Of a stretch of 64,000 nucleotides of DNA, positions 8,566-17,979 are shown piece by piece (position 1 is the first letter of the stretch; each line of letters opens with the position of its first letter). A model generated the notes under the pieces. It searched no databases, was not told the DNA's origin, and saw nothing but the letters and a program-made list of their open reading frames with translations. The position numbers were made by a program, and so were the translations under genes. This stretch comes from Fredinandcohnia onubensis (GTDB lineage: Bacteria > Bacillota > Bacilli > Bacillales > Bacillaceae_L), in assembly GCF_002734285.1 (NCBI RefSeq), contig NZ_NSEA01000019.1, forward strand, positions 124,001 through 188,000, read 5' to 3'.

Positions 8566-9533
8566 GTGAACTAGATTATAAGAGAAAAGGATCTAGCGTT
8601 AAGGACTTGTTAAAGTATCCTGAAATGTTAACGCTAATTGGATTTTTAGTATTATGTATATTCTTTTCCATTACAGCAGAAAGCTTTTTAACGGCAGATA
8701 ATATCTCAAATATTATCAGACAAGTTTCGATAAACGGGATATTAGCAGTTGGGATGACTTTTGTTATCTTAACAGGTGGTATTGATTTATCAGTTGGTTC
8801 AGTAATGGCACTTACTGGGACCATTATAGCGGGTATGATGATTAATACTGGATTACCTCCAGTTGTAGCCGTATTAATTGGTATCGTTTTAGGTGCAGTT
8901 CTTGGATATATCAACGGTCTATTTACAGCCTATGCAAAAATACCGGCAATTATTGTTACATTAGCCATGATGGAGGCTGCACGTGGTTTAGCCCTTCTAT
9001 ATACAGGTGGTTATCCACTTTCAGGACTACCAAGTTCATATAATTTTATCGGTAGAGGATATTTATTTGGGGTTATTCCAATGCCTGCCGTTATTATGAT
9101 TCTGGTCTTTATCGCAGCTTATATCATTTTAAACCATTTACCAATCGGCCGTTATATTTACGCGCTTGGTGGTAATGAGGAAGCAGTTAGATTATCTGGT
9201 GTCAAAGTAAAACGTATCAAAACTTTTGTATATATAGTCAGTGGTGTTACTGCTGCTATTAGTGGAATGATTATGACTTCAAGACTTTCTTCTGGGCAAC
9301 CAATGGCTGGGGAAGGCTATGAGTTAGATGCTATTGCTGCAGTTGTATTAGGTGGAACAAGCATCGCGGGTGGCCGTGGACATATTTTTGGAACATTACT
9401 AGGTGCTCTATTATTAGGTGTTTTAAGTAATGGATTAAACCTAATGGGTGTATCTCCATATGTACAACGTGTACTTAAAGGTGTGATTATCGTTGGTGCA
9501 ATCTACTATAGTAGTACTCGTCAAAAAGACTAA
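8562..9533 (+). CDS. RbsC-type sugar ABC transporter permease
   Basis: A 323-residue membrane protein with about eight to ten hydrophobic segments. It carries the family signatures: [21 protein letters not shown] near residue 65, a central GRYIYALGGNEEAVRLSG segment that contacts the ATPase, and GGTSIAGGRGHIFGT near the C-terminus. It should form the homodimeric channel of the importer encoded by the two upstream genes. The start overlaps the ATPase stop by 4 bp. The substrate is not evident from the permease itself. Confidence 0.92.
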   Translation: MSELDYKRKGSSVKDLLKYPEMLTLIGFLVLCIFFSITAESFLTADNISNIIRQVSINGILAVGMTFVILTGGIDLSVGSVMALTGTIIAGMMINTGLPPVVAVLIGIVLGAVLGYINGLFTAYAKIPAIIVTLAMMEAARGLALLYTGGYPLSGLPSSYNFIGRGYLFGVIPMPAVIMILVFIAAYIILNHLPIGRYIYALGGNEEAVRLSGVKVKRIKTFVYIVSGVTAAISGMIMTSRLSSGQPMAGEGYELDAIAAVVLGGTSIAGGRGHIFGTLLGALLLGVLSNGLNLMGVSPYVQRVLKGVIIVGAIYYSSTRQKD

Positions 9534-9622
9534 TATACTAGAATAACGCGCATTGACGGTTAACAATATGTAAGTTTTTATTATTCTATTAAAATTCTAA
9601 ACATACAGGGAGATGTAGAACA

Positions 9623-10699
9623 ATGTCAGTATTACCAGAAACAATGAAAGCTGTAGTAGCACATGGTCCAGAGGATTATCGAGTTGAGGAAGTTGCAGTT
9701 CCAAAGGCTGGACCAGGGGAAGTTATCATCAAAGTCGAAGCTTGTGGTATTTGTGGTAGTGATTTAAAGGCATATCATGGTTCTGCAATGTATTGGGGTG
9801 GAGAAGACCCTTGGATGAAAGCACCAGTTATTCCAGGACATGAATTCTATGGAATTGTGGCTGAATTAGGAGTAGGTGCTGCAGAAAAACACGGATTGGC
9901 GCTTGGCGATCGCGTAACAACTGATCAAATTAATCCATGTGGAAAATGTAAGTTCTGTAAAACAGGTAAGTACTGGATGTGTGATGTTCACAACATTTAT
10001 GGTTTCCAAAAAGACATTGCTGAAGGAGCTTGGGCTGAATATATGAAATTCAGCGACACAGCAACTATTTATAAAATTACGGATGGAGTTACTCCTGAAG
10101 AAGCTGCATTAGTTGAGCCAATGGCTTGTGCTGTTCATACCATCCAAAGAGCAACAATTGAATTTGAAGATGTAGTTGTACTAGCAGGTGCTGGAACTCT
10201 TGGTTTATGTATGCTTCAACTCATTAAATTAAAAACACCTAAGAAATTAATCGTACTTGATGGAAATGAAAACCGCCTAGCTGTTGCGAAAAAATTAGGT
10301 GCAGACCTTGTCATTAACCCATTAAAAGAGGATGCAATTAAAATCGTCAAAGATTTAACAGACGGTTACGGTTGTGATGTATATATTGAAGCAACTGGTC
10401 ATCCAAGCGGTGTTACACAAGGCCTAGAAATGGTTAGAAGACTTGGAAGATTTATCGAGTTTAGCGTATTTGGATCAGAAGTAACGACTGACTGGAGCGT
10501 TATCGGGGACAGAAAAGAATTGGATATTAGAGGGTCACACTTAGGACCATACACATACCCAATTGCAATCGACCTATTCGAACGTGGCTTATTAACAGCT
10601 GAAGGAATTGTTACACATAGCTACAAAGTAGAAGACTTTGTAGAAGCTATGGATATGGCACATAATCCTGAAGCGATTAAAGTATTATTAAAACCTTAA
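9623..10699 (+). CDS. Zinc alcohol dehydrogenase of the erythritol/L-threitol dehydrogenase type
   Basis: The 358-residue protein is a medium-chain zinc dehydrogenase. Catalytic zinc ligands are Cys in ACGICGSD and His-Glu in IPGHEF. Structural zinc Cys residues lie in NPCGKCKFCKTGKYWMC. The NAD-binding loop is GAGTLG. Segments such as VVAHGPEDYRVEEVAVP, GYGCDVYIEATGH and ELDIRGSHLGPY resemble, from memory, the EltD erythritol/L-threitol dehydrogenase of mycobacteria more than sorbitol or threonine dehydrogenase. It would oxidise a secondary alcohol of an imported polyol to a ketose. ATG 9623 follows AGGGAGATG. With an FGGY kinase and an AraD-like enzyme downstream, it could feed L-ribulose from a pentitol; the exact polyol is uncertain. 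Confidence 0.8.
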   Translation: MSVLPETMKAVVAHGPEDYRVEEVAVPKAGPGEVIIKVEACGICGSDLKAYHGSAMYWGGEDPWMKAPVIPGHEFYGIVAELGVGAAEKHGLALGDRVTTDQINPCGKCKFCKTGKYWMCDVHNIYGFQKDIAEGAWAEYMKFSDTATIYKITDGVTPEEAALVEPMACAVHTIQRATIEFEDVVVLAGAGTLGLCMLQLIKLKTPKKLIVLDGNENRLAVAKKLGADLVINPLKEDAIKIVKDLTDGYGCDVYIEATGHPSGVTQGLEMVRRLGRFIEFSVFGSEVTTDWSVIGDRKELDIRGSHLGPYTYPIAIDLFERGLLTAEGIVTHSYKVEDFVEAMDMAHNPEAIKVLLKP

Positions 10700-10747
10700 T
10701 TAGGGTGTAAAGAAGATCGGATTAATGAAGCGATTTTTGATGTGAGT

Positions 10748-10838
10748 AAGGGCGGTGACTTCAGCGGAATTAAACGTGTCAGAGTAGGCTATACAAAGCT
10801 AAACAACACGCAAGATTCGCAAAAAGGAGTCCGCCCTT
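10748..10838 (+). other. Possible structured RNA between dehydrogenase and araD-like genes
   Basis: AAGGGCGG (10748-10755) is complementary to CCGCCCTT (10831-10838), and CGTGT/ACACG can pair inside. A terminator-like hairpin follows at 10868. No known riboswitch class was recognised. It may only be a folded intercistronic region. Confidence 0.3.
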
Positions 10839-10867
10839 TCTTTAAGGGTAAATCAGAAATAATAAGG

Positions 10868-10890
10868 CTCGGCTTTTGCCGAGTTTTCTT
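10868..10890 (+). terminator. Intrinsic terminator within the operon
   Basis: CTCGGC, loop TTTT, GCCGAG (10868-10883), followed by TTTTCTTT. It lies 20 bp before the AraD-like gene and may reduce or regulate read-through into it. Confidence 0.7.
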
Positions 10891-10910
10891 TATAGAACGG
10901 AGTGAAAATT

Positions 10911-11615
10911 GTGTTAGAAGAATTAAAACAGAAAGTATTAGAAGCGAATCTAGAGCTGCCAAAAAGGAACTTAGTCATATTCACTTGGGGGAATGTAAGT
11001 GGCATTGACCGAGAAAAGGGCCTTGTTGTTATTAAACCAAGCGGAGTTGCTTATGAGGATTTGAAAGCTGAAGATTTACCGGTACTCGACTTAGAAGGAA
11101 ACATCATTGAAGGTAAACTAAATCCATCGTCAGACACAGCAACACATTTAGTCCTATATAAGGCATTTCCAGAAATAGGCGGGGTGGTGCATACCCACTC
11201 ACCATGGTGTACAAAATGGGCGCAATCAGGAAGAGCGATTCCAGCATATGGAACAACACATGCTGATTACTTTTATGGAGACATCCCTTGTACACGACAC
11301 ATGACTCCGTTTGAAATCGACAATGATTATGAGCACAATACTGGTGAAGTAATTGTAGAAACTTTTAAAGATATCGATCCATCGTCTATTCCGGGTGTCA
11401 TTGTGAATAACCACGGTCCTTTTAACTGGGGCAAAGATCCAATGAAAGCTGTAGAAAATGCGGTTGTCATGGAGGAAGTTGCGAAATTTGCTTACTATAC
11501 TCAAAGTCTATCACCAGAATTAGAAGCAATTGACCAACACTTACTAGATAAACACTTTCTACGTAAACATGGCAAAAACGCATACTACGGCCAACACAAA
11601 AAAGTAAACAACTAA
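10911..11615 (+). CDS. AraD-like L-ribulose-5-phosphate 4-epimerase / class II aldolase (copy 1)
   Basis: About 234 residues of the class II aldolase/epimerase family. FTWGNVSG and KPSGVAYE form the phosphate-binding region. SSDT precedes the zinc site, and [12 protein letters not shown] supplies two zinc His ligands; [11 protein letters not shown] supplies the third. AraD turns L-ribulose 5-phosphate into D-xylulose 5-phosphate. Start: GTG 10911 aligns with the start of the second copy at 23687 and has CGGAGTG at good spacing; GTG 10902 lies in that site. Its companions are a polyol dehydrogenase and an FGGY kinase, with no isomerase, which suggests a polyol-to-ketose route into the same pathway. 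It is clearly a paralogue, not a recent duplicate, of the copy at 23.7 kb. Confidence 0.88.
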   Translation: MLEELKQKVLEANLELPKRNLVIFTWGNVSGIDREKGLVVIKPSGVAYEDLKAEDLPVLDLEGNIIEGKLNPSSDTATHLVLYKAFPEIGGVVHTHSPWCTKWAQSGRAIPAYGTTHADYFYGDIPCTRHMTPFEIDNDYEHNTGEVIVETFKDIDPSSIPGVIVNNHGPFNWGKDPMKAVENAVVMEEVAKFAYYTQSLSPELEAIDQHLLDKHFLRKHGKNAYYGQHKKVNN

Positions 11616-11617
11616 AT

Positions 11618-11685
11618 GGGACACAGGGACAGGTCCCTTGTCCCAGGAAAAATATGGTGGGACAGGGGACCTGTCCCCTTGTCCC
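11618..11685. repeat. GGGAC palindromic repeat, copy 2 (two arms)
   Basis: Two inverted arms, each with a GGGACAGGTCCC-like core, separated by an AGGAAAAATATGG spacer. It fills the gap between the AraD-like gene and the kinase and ends about 15 bp before the kinase ribosome binding site. Copy 4 holds the same position before the paralogous kinase. Confidence 0.88.
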
Positions 11686-11712
11686 GCGCCAACTACTAGA
11701 GGGGGTCGTAAC

Positions 11713-13350
11713 GTGAAGGCGAATATAGAAGATATTAAGAAGGCAATTATAAATGGAGAAACTTCACTTGGGATTGAGTTGGGATCGACACGAATCAAAG
11801 CAGTTCTAATTGGTAGACATTTTGAAACAATTGCATCCGGAGGTTATGATTGGGAAAACCGTCTAGAAAACGGTTTTTGGACATACGACCTAGAGGATAT
11901 CAAGAGTGGTCTACAAGCAGCTTACCGTGAAATGAAAAGTGAAGTAGAACGTAAATTTGGAATCACGATTCAAACAATTGGATCTATTGGATTTTCTGCC
12001 ATGATGCACGGATATATGGCGTTTGACAAGACGGGTGAGCTACTCGTTCCTTTTCGGACGTGGCGGAATACAAATGCTGGTCGAGCAGCAAAAGAATTAA
12101 CAGATCTTTTTCAATATAATATTCCCGAAAGATGGAGTATCGCTCATCTATACCAAGCGATTTTAAATGAAGAGGAACATGTTCCACAAGTCGATTACAT
12201 TACAACATTATCTGGTTACATTCATTGGTTACTAACTGGCAACAAAGCCCTTGGAATTGGCGATGCTTCGGGTATGTTCCCAATTAATGATGCAACAAAA
12301 AATTATAATGAAGTAATGGTTAAACAATTTGATGAACTTGTTGCCACGAAAAATTATCCTTGGAAGCTTAGAGACATTTTTCCACCAGTTTATATTTCTG
12401 GTGAATATGCAGGGAAATTAACGGATGTAGGGGCCAACATTTTAGATCCATCACAAGATTTACAACCTGGTATTCCGATTTGTCCACCAGAAGGTGATGC
12501 AGGAACAGGAATGGTTGCGACAAATAGCGTAAGAAAACGTACAGGAAACGTCTCAGTCGGAACTTCTGTTTTTGCCATGATTGTATTAGAAAAAGAACTT
12601 TCAAAAGTATATCCAGAGATTGACATGGTCACAACGCCAAACGGTAGTCCTGTTGCAATGGTTCATGCGAATAACTGTTCAAGTGATATTAATGCCTGGA
12701 TAGGATTGTTCCGTGAATTCTCGGAAGCGATGGGGTATAAAGTTGATACTAATCAGTTATTCAGTGTCATGTTCAACAAAGCTTTAGAAGCAGACCCAGA
12801 TGGTGGCGGATTGCTAAGCTATGGTTATTTTTCCGGCGAATTTATCACCGGATTAGAACACGGCAGACCGTTGTTTGTTCGTTCACCTGAGAGTAACTTC
12901 AATCTAGCAAACTTTATGCGTACACATCTATTTTCAGCATTTGGTGCATTAAAAATTGGAATGGATATTCTGACTAAGCAAGAAGATGTTGCAATAGATA
13001 GCATTCTAGCACATGGTGGATTATTTAAAACACCGATAGTGGGACAAAGGATAATGGCAGCTGCAATGAATACACCTGTTTCTGTCATGGCAACAGCGGG
13101 AGAAGGCGGCGCGTGGGGAATGGCTATACTTGCTTCTTATATGATGAATGAAAATAAGAATGAAAGTTTAGAGGACTTCCTCGACAGAAGAGTCTTTAAC
13201 GATGTGGTTGGAGACGAAATCGATCCTGATCCTGAAGACGTAAAAGGGTTTGAAGTATTTATTGAACGCTATAAAAAAGGCATAGAAATTGAGAAATCGG
13301 CTGTCGATCATTTGGTACTAACAAAAGATGAGAGTACGGTAATAAGTTAG
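11713..13350 (+). CDS. FGGY-family carbohydrate kinase, probable ketopentose kinase (copy 1)
   Basis: 545 residues. The N-terminal ATPase-fold motif is [26 protein letters not shown] and PFRTWRNT are substrate-domain motifs. [12 protein letters not shown] is a phosphate-binding segment, and [11 protein letters not shown] plus [10 protein letters not shown] belong to the C-terminal adenosine site. The family phosphorylates ketoses; the AraD-like neighbour makes L-ribulose the likely substrate. It differs clearly from Bacillus subtilis AraB. GTG 11713 behind AGAGGGGG gives exactly the same length as the paralogue at 22056. Longer reading frames begin in the upstream repeat and are rejected. By eye about four fifths of residues match the second copy. 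Confidence 0.82.
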   Translation: MKANIEDIKKAIINGETSLGIELGSTRIKAVLIGRHFETIASGGYDWENRLENGFWTYDLEDIKSGLQAAYREMKSEVERKFGITIQTIGSIGFSAMMHGYMAFDKTGELLVPFRTWRNTNAGRAAKELTDLFQYNIPERWSIAHLYQAILNEEEHVPQVDYITTLSGYIHWLLTGNKALGIGDASGMFPINDATKNYNEVMVKQFDELVATKNYPWKLRDIFPPVYISGEYAGKLTDVGANILDPSQDLQPGIPICPPEGDAGTGMVATNSVRKRTGNVSVGTSVFAMIVLEKELSKVYPEIDMVTTPNGSPVAMVHANNCSSDINAWIGLFREFSEAMGYKVDTNQLFSVMFNKALEADPDGGGLLSYGYFSGEFITGLEHGRPLFVRSPESNFNLANFMRTHLFSAFGALKIGMDILTKQEDVAIDSILAHGGLFKTPIVGQRIMAAAMNTPVSVMATAGEGGAWGMAILASYMMNENKNESLEDFLDRRVFNDVVGDEIDPDPEDVKGFEVFIERYKKGIEIEKSAVDHLVLTKDESTVIS

Positions 13351-13490
13351 AACAATCAATTTAAGGAAAAAGTTTTCTAGCAGAATTTCTCAGGCAAAGT
13401 TACTCACATTCCTATGTTCGTTTTATAAGTCATGCAAAACTTGTTCATTTTGAAATATAGTTATCAGTTAAAAGGGTAGAAATAAAAAAA

Positions 13491-13526
13491 GGTTGCTCCT
13501 TGTGTTAAGAGGAGCAACCTTTTTTT
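13491..13526 (+). terminator. Intrinsic terminator of the first sugar operon
   Basis: GGTTGCTCCT (13491-13500) pairs with AGGAGCAACC (13510-13519) and a run of seven T follows. The A-rich bases before it make it potentially bidirectional. The 13351-13771 gap also holds repeat copy 3. Confidence 0.9.
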
Positions 13527-13571
13527 GTAGAATCGAGCTGCTTTTATCATATCATCGGGGGATATTTTTCT

Positions 13572-13660
13572 GGGTCAGAGGGATAGGTCCCTGTCAGGTT
13601 TGGTCACAGTGACGCCCCGAAGTTTGTCGAAATGGACAGTGGGGCAGGTCCCGTGACCCA
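13572..13660. repeat. GGGAC palindromic repeat, copy 3 (diverged)
   Basis: Contains the lead-in GTCACAGTGACGCCCC flanked by two diverged palindrome arms. It lies between the operon terminator and the promoter of the sensor operon. Confidence 0.8.
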
Positions 13661-13708
13661 ACCCCACCACTCCTTGTAAAATAATGAGAATTTTTGGAAG
13701 AGTTACGC

Positions 13709-13714
13709 TATAAT
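13709..13714 (+). promoter_or_regulatory. Candidate -10 box of the sensor operon
   Basis: TATAAT at 13709-13714, 57 bp before the TTG start at 13772. No good -35 hexamer lies at 16-18 bp, so an activator may be needed or this may be chance. Confidence 0.35.
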
Positions 13715-13771
13715 AGGCATATATTGAAATTGAATCTAGCAACCACTCTTTTTATGAAAGGGGTTTCATAG

Positions 13772-14767
13772 TTGAAAAAGCTGCTTTTCGTTTATTTGTT
13801 GCTCATTGGTTTGTTTGTTCTTTATATATATAACTATCAAGCGGAGAGTTCGACAAAACGTGCATGGAATGAGAATGAACTGGTCGGGGATGTGGACGAA
13901 ACTTATGTAATGGTCACGTTTATGGTGGGGATTGATTACTGGAAGCGAGCGTTAAAAGGTTTTGAGGATGCGGCAGAGGCGTTAAATGTTTCGATTGAGT
14001 ATCGGGGTTCGACGCAATATGATGTACATGAGGAAATGACGGTCCTTGAACAGGTAATTGCAAAAAATCCAGCGGGGATTGCAATATCCACGATGGATCC
14101 AGAGGCTTTAAATCCTGTGATTGATAAAGCGGTCGAGGCTGGCATTCCAGTAGTCATGTTCGATGCAGATGCTCCAGAAAGCAAGGCGTATTCTTTTCTA
14201 GGAACGGATAATTACAAAGCAGGTGTAGAGGCTGCTCACAAAATGGCAGAGTTAGTAAATGAAAAGGGACAGGTTGGGGTTATTACTCTCCCCAATCAGT
14301 TAAACCATCAGGAACGTACCAAAGGTTTTCAAGATACGATTTTCAAGGAATATCCTGACATGGAAGTTGTCTCTGTCAAAGATGGAAGAGGCGATCAAGT
14401 GATTTCAAAAGAGGTAGCTGAAACAATGATTGCCGAGAATCCGAATGTAGCAGGCATCTTCGTTACGGAGGCAAATGGTGGAGTAGGAGTTGGACAAACC
14501 ATTATCGCCAATAAACATAAAGACTCTATTAAAATCATTAGTTTTGATACAGATAAGGGTACCCTCGATATGATTAAGGACGATGTGATTTCCGCCACCA
14601 TTGCACAGGGAACATGGGAAATGGGGTACTGGTCCTTGCAATTTTTATTTCACTTGCAACATGGCATTCATGAACAAGACCGAAAAAATGCACCTTTACC
14701 TCGTTACGTGGATACAGGTGTGACGATTGTTACAAAGGAAAATGTGAATTCCTACTATCCACAATAA
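13772..14767 (+). CDS. Membrane-anchored RbsB-type sugar sensor protein (XylFII-like role)
   Basis: 331 residues. A single N-terminal hydrophobic segment (residues 4-20) without lipobox Cys should anchor the protein outside the membrane. A type 1 periplasmic-binding domain follows (MVTFMVGIDYWKRALKGF, GIAISTMDPEALNP, FLGTDNYKAG, VISFDTDKGTLDM). TTG 13772 follows AAAGGGG. Genes for a YesM-type kinase and a YesN-type regulator follow directly. The same trio (XylFII-LytS-YesN) senses D-xylose in Clostridium beijerinckii. Here it should report a sugar, probably arabinose, to the kinase and switch on the downstream importer. It is not expected to transport anything, as no ATPase or permease gene joins it. 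Confidence 0.82.
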   Translation: MKKLLFVYLLLIGLFVLYIYNYQAESSTKRAWNENELVGDVDETYVMVTFMVGIDYWKRALKGFEDAAEALNVSIEYRGSTQYDVHEEMTVLEQVIAKNPAGIAISTMDPEALNPVIDKAVEAGIPVVMFDADAPESKAYSFLGTDNYKAGVEAAHKMAELVNEKGQVGVITLPNQLNHQERTKGFQDTIFKEYPDMEVVSVKDGRGDQVISKEVAETMIAENPNVAGIFVTEANGGVGVGQTIIANKHKDSIKIISFDTDKGTLDMIKDDVISATIAQGTWEMGYWSLQFLFHLQHGIHEQDRKNAPLPRYVDTGVTIVTKENVNSYYPQ

Positions 14768-14782
14768 ACTTCTAGGAATGGA

Positions 14783-16621
14783 TTGGTTGAATTGAAGAAT
14801 TTCATACAAATAAATAATTTACCAATTCGATATAAGCTTATTACTCATTTCTTAATTATTAGTATTATCCCAATTATATGCCTAGGGCTATTAATTAATT
14901 GGACAGTTGAGCGTGTGGTGGAAGAGCAAGTCAATCAGAATACCTTACAGCTTATTAGTAAAGTGAATGAAACACTTGAATTCTATATAAACAACATGCA
15001 ACGTGTTACCTACTTTATTTCCTATAATGAGCGGATTGAGGACTTTTTTCATCATAATGGTCAGCAACCAGGTCAATATAAAACAAATCAATATGAGATT
15101 CAACGCTATCTTCGTAATTTTACAACGTTAATGCCTGAAGTAGCAGGGGTTTTAGTGGTGAATAGCGCAGGGGAGTATGTGAGTAATGAACTTTATGCTC
15201 CAGCTACAGAGAATTTAACCGAAGAGGCTTGGTATAAAGAGGCGGTAGAAAATAAGGGAATCTTTAAAATGATTGGTCAACCGAAGGACCGCCATCTTTC
15301 ATCTTTGGTCAGCTATAAAAATGATGAAGTGGTGTCTGGTGTTCGTGCCGTCATAGACCCAATCTCGCAGGAAGTAATCGGGGTCATTTTAATCGATTTA
15401 AAGGTTAGGACGGTTGCAGAAACGTTAGTCGATGTGCGGCTTGGAAAAACCGGCTATTTGACGGTGATTGATGAACAAAGTAGACCGATTTATCAACCAA
15501 AAGATCCTTTAATTGAAACGATCCCGAATGAATGGCTGGATGAAAAAAGGTCAGGTACGTTTTCAAAGAAGATTGGTTCACAGAAGTTGCAGTTTATTTT
15601 TCAAGAATCGCCCTACTCGAACTGGACCACCATCGGCGTCTTTCCAACAGAGGAATCGATTCTCGAAATAAGGGAAATACAGTTTTATTTAGTCGTTTTT
15701 GTGTTTATCATTCTCTTATTTGGGATTCCGGTATCGTACTTCTTATCCAATTCTATTTCTAAGCCGATTCGTCAGTTAATGAAGTTTATGCGGAAAGCTG
15801 AAGGTGGGGAGTTTGGAGTTCGGTATACGGAAAAACGAGATGATGAAATTGGAATGCTTGGACGAAGTTTTAATAAAATGCTAAAACAAATTAATGAATT
15901 GCTGCGCTTAACGGAGAGGCATGAAAGGCAGAAACGGGAAGCAGAATTTAGAAGTTTACAAGCCAATATCAACCCTCATTTTCTTTATAATACGCTTGAT
16001 ACGATTCAATGGATGGCGCGAAAGCAAAAGGCGATTGAAATAGCGGAGGTCGTTGAGTCGTTAGCAAAATTGTTCCGAATTGGATTAAGTAAGGGAAGAG
16101 ATCGGATACCGCTCGATAAGGAGATCGAGCATATCGAAAGTTACTTAAAGATTCAACAAACGAGATATCGTGAAAAATTACAGTATCAGATTGAAGTGGA
16201 TGAAAGTGTCGCTTCGCTATACGTTCTCAAATTTATTCTACAACCACTTGTCGAAAATGCAATCTATCATGGAATAAAAGAGCGACGGGGGCCAGGTCAA
16301 ATCATTGTTTCTGCTAAGCAAAGTAACGGGCAATTACGACTTGTGATTCAAGACAATGGTGCAGGAATGTCAGAATCACAGCTTCACGAAATTCGAGTAG
16401 CCCTGAAGGATGCTGTTAGAAGGACAGAAAATCAAAGTGAATCGAAGCATAAAAAAGGATATGGGATTTTGAACGTTCAAGCCCGTATCGTACTTGCATT
16501 CGGAGAACATTATGGGATTACGATTGAGAGTAGGGAAAAGGTTGGGACAACGCTCGAGCTGGTGTTACCTATTTTAGAAGAAGATATTGGATGGGAAGAG
16601 GAGCGGAAGCAACATGCGTAA
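14783..16621 (+). CDS. YesM/LytS-type sensor histidine kinase
   Basis: 612 residues. A membrane segment near 20-42, an extracytoplasmic dCache/Cache-like domain to about 295, a second segment near 297-320, a HAMP domain (SISKPIRQLMKFMRKAEGG), then the His_kinase domain with phospho-acceptor ANINPHFLYNTLDTIQW near 395 and HATPase motifs PLVENAIYHGI and DNGAGM. It receives the signal from the sensor encoded upstream and phosphorylates the regulator whose gene overlaps its end by 8 bp. TTG 14783 is a likely start, but TTG 14792 is also possible. The pair probably controls the importer genes from 17980 on. Confidence 0.9.
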   Translation: MVELKNFIQINNLPIRYKLITHFLIISIIPIICLGLLINWTVERVVEEQVNQNTLQLISKVNETLEFYINNMQRVTYFISYNERIEDFFHHNGQQPGQYKTNQYEIQRYLRNFTTLMPEVAGVLVVNSAGEYVSNELYAPATENLTEEAWYKEAVENKGIFKMIGQPKDRHLSSLVSYKNDEVVSGVRAVIDPISQEVIGVILIDLKVRTVAETLVDVRLGKTGYLTVIDEQSRPIYQPKDPLIETIPNEWLDEKRSGTFSKKIGSQKLQFIFQESPYSNWTTIGVFPTEESILEIREIQFYLVVFVFIILLFGIPVSYFLSNSISKPIRQLMKFMRKAEGGEFGVRYTEKRDDEIGMLGRSFNKMLKQINELLRLTERHERQKREAEFRSLQANINPHFLYNTLDTIQWMARKQKAIEIAEVVESLAKLFRIGLSKGRDRIPLDKEIEHIESYLKIQQTRYREKLQYQIEVDESVASLYVLKFILQPLVENAIYHGIKERRGPGQIIVSAKQSNGQLRLVIQDNGAGMSESQLHEIRVALKDAVRRTENQSESKHKKGYGILNVQARIVLAFGEHYGITIESREKVGTTLELVLPILEEDIGWEEERKQHA

Positions 16622-17828
16622 ATGGAAGGTTTTAATTGCCGATGACGAGTATATTATTCGGGATGGAATCCATTCTTCCATTGATTGGGAGAAGTTCAGT
16701 ATGGAGGTCATTGGGGAAGCAGAGGATGGTGAAGAAGCCGTTGAATTAGCGATTGAACACCAGATTGATATTTTACTAATCGATTTAAATATGCCGATCA
16801 TGGATGGACTAGAGGCAATGGAAGAGATTAAGGAGCAATTGCCAAACTGTAAAATGGTGGTCATCTCGGGATATGATGATTTCCGTTATGCACAAGCAGC
16901 CCTTCGGTTAAAGGTCGAAGATTATTTATTAAAACCAATCAATCCAGGAAAACTTGAAGCATTAATCATGGATCTTAAACAAAAACTTGATCTGGAAGTC
17001 AACCAAAAGAAATATATCAAACAAGCGGCCATCCAAATCAAACGAAATCATGCCCAGCTAAAGGAACGTTTTTTCCAGGATTGGATTGCAGGCCAGTTAG
17101 CGAATGAAGAGATTACGGAACAATTACAGTTTTTACACCTGCCCGTTGCACATCCGACTCAGTTTCTTGTGATTAAATGGCCTGATTATCATTTGAATCA
17201 AACGTTTATGCAAGAAAATGACCGGCAATTGTACTTATTTGCGATAGAGAATATCGTAAAAGAAATGATTGGTTCGGAAAAGGGTGTTATCTTTTGGGAC
17301 CAATCTCATGTGCTAAATGTTTGCTTATGGGAGCCGATCAACCGGGAACTCCTCACAAAAATAGAAGAAGTCGTGCAAACCTATTTTAATCTCACAATTT
17401 ATTATCATGTGGAAGATATCACTATTCAGGACTTTGTTCATTTGTATAAGGTTTATGATCAATGTAAACGGCAGGTGGAACAGCAAATCAAAATCTCTCC
17501 CATTGTGAAACAAGCTCTAGCCTATATTCAACAGCATTATCAGGATTCTTCCCTCACGTTAGAAAGGGTAGCGGAAGAATTACATATCACAAGTGTCTAT
17601 TTAAGTCGGATGATTAAGCATGAGCTCGGTATCTCCTATGTTGGGCTTTTAACCCAAATGCGAATTAACAAAGCCGTTGATTTATTGAAGACCTCAGATT
17701 TATCGATACGAGATATAGCAGAAACCGTTGGTTATGATACCCAACATTACTTTAGCACCACTTTTAAAAAAGTAGTCGGTATTTCACCAATGCAGTTCAA
17801 GAATGATGTAGAAAACGTGCACCTTTAA
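16614..17828 (+). CDS. YesN-type AraC-family response regulator
   Basis: 404 residues. The N-terminal receiver has DDE at residues 11-13, phospho-acceptor Asp in ILLIDLNMP and the conserved Lys in LLKPIN. A middle region of unknown fold follows, then a C-terminal AraC-type double helix-turn-helix (YLSRMIKHELGISY and DIAETVGYDTQHYFSTTFKK). ATG 16614 behind GAGGAGCGG overlaps the kinase stop. It would activate transcription of sugar importer genes next to it. A strong terminator overlaps its last codons, so the downstream importer has its own promoter. Confidence 0.92.
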   Translation: MRKWKVLIADDEYIIRDGIHSSIDWEKFSMEVIGEAEDGEEAVELAIEHQIDILLIDLNMPIMDGLEAMEEIKEQLPNCKMVVISGYDDFRYAQAALRLKVEDYLLKPINPGKLEALIMDLKQKLDLEVNQKKYIKQAAIQIKRNHAQLKERFFQDWIAGQLANEEITEQLQFLHLPVAHPTQFLVIKWPDYHLNQTFMQENDRQLYLFAIENIVKEMIGSEKGVIFWDQSHVLNVCLWEPINRELLTKIEEVVQTYFNLTIYYHVEDITIQDFVHLYKVYDQCKRQVEQQIKISPIVKQALAYIQQHYQDSSLTLERVAEELHITSVYLSRMIKHELGISYVGLLTQMRINKAVDLLKTSDLSIRDIAETVGYDTQHYFSTTFKKVVGISPMQFKNDVENVHL

Positions 17829-17844
17829 TAGAGGTGCTTTTTTT
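17819..17844 (+). terminator. Terminator overlapping the regulator's last codons
   Basis: GCACCT (17819-17824) pairs with AGGTGC (17832-17837), followed by seven T. It separates the sensor operon from the importer operon. Confidence 0.85.
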
Positions 17845-17979
17845 AATGGGTAAATGACAAATATTTCGACTAGTTTAAAAATTTATAAAAAGTGTTTAAT
17901 TTTATGTAAAGCCCTTTCATAACGAAGATGATATTTTTATAGACAGTTAGATAATAAATAAATGAAAGGGGTTTCAATT

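Noticed and set aside
10742-11008. 88-codon open frame before the AraD-like gene
   Set aside because: It crosses the intercistronic hairpin and terminator, has no fitting ribosome binding site and overlaps the AraD-like gene in another frame.
11638-11712. 25-residue N-terminal extension of the first FGGY kinase
   Set aside because: It is translated repeat DNA. The paralogue aligns from GTG 11713, and both then have 545 residues.
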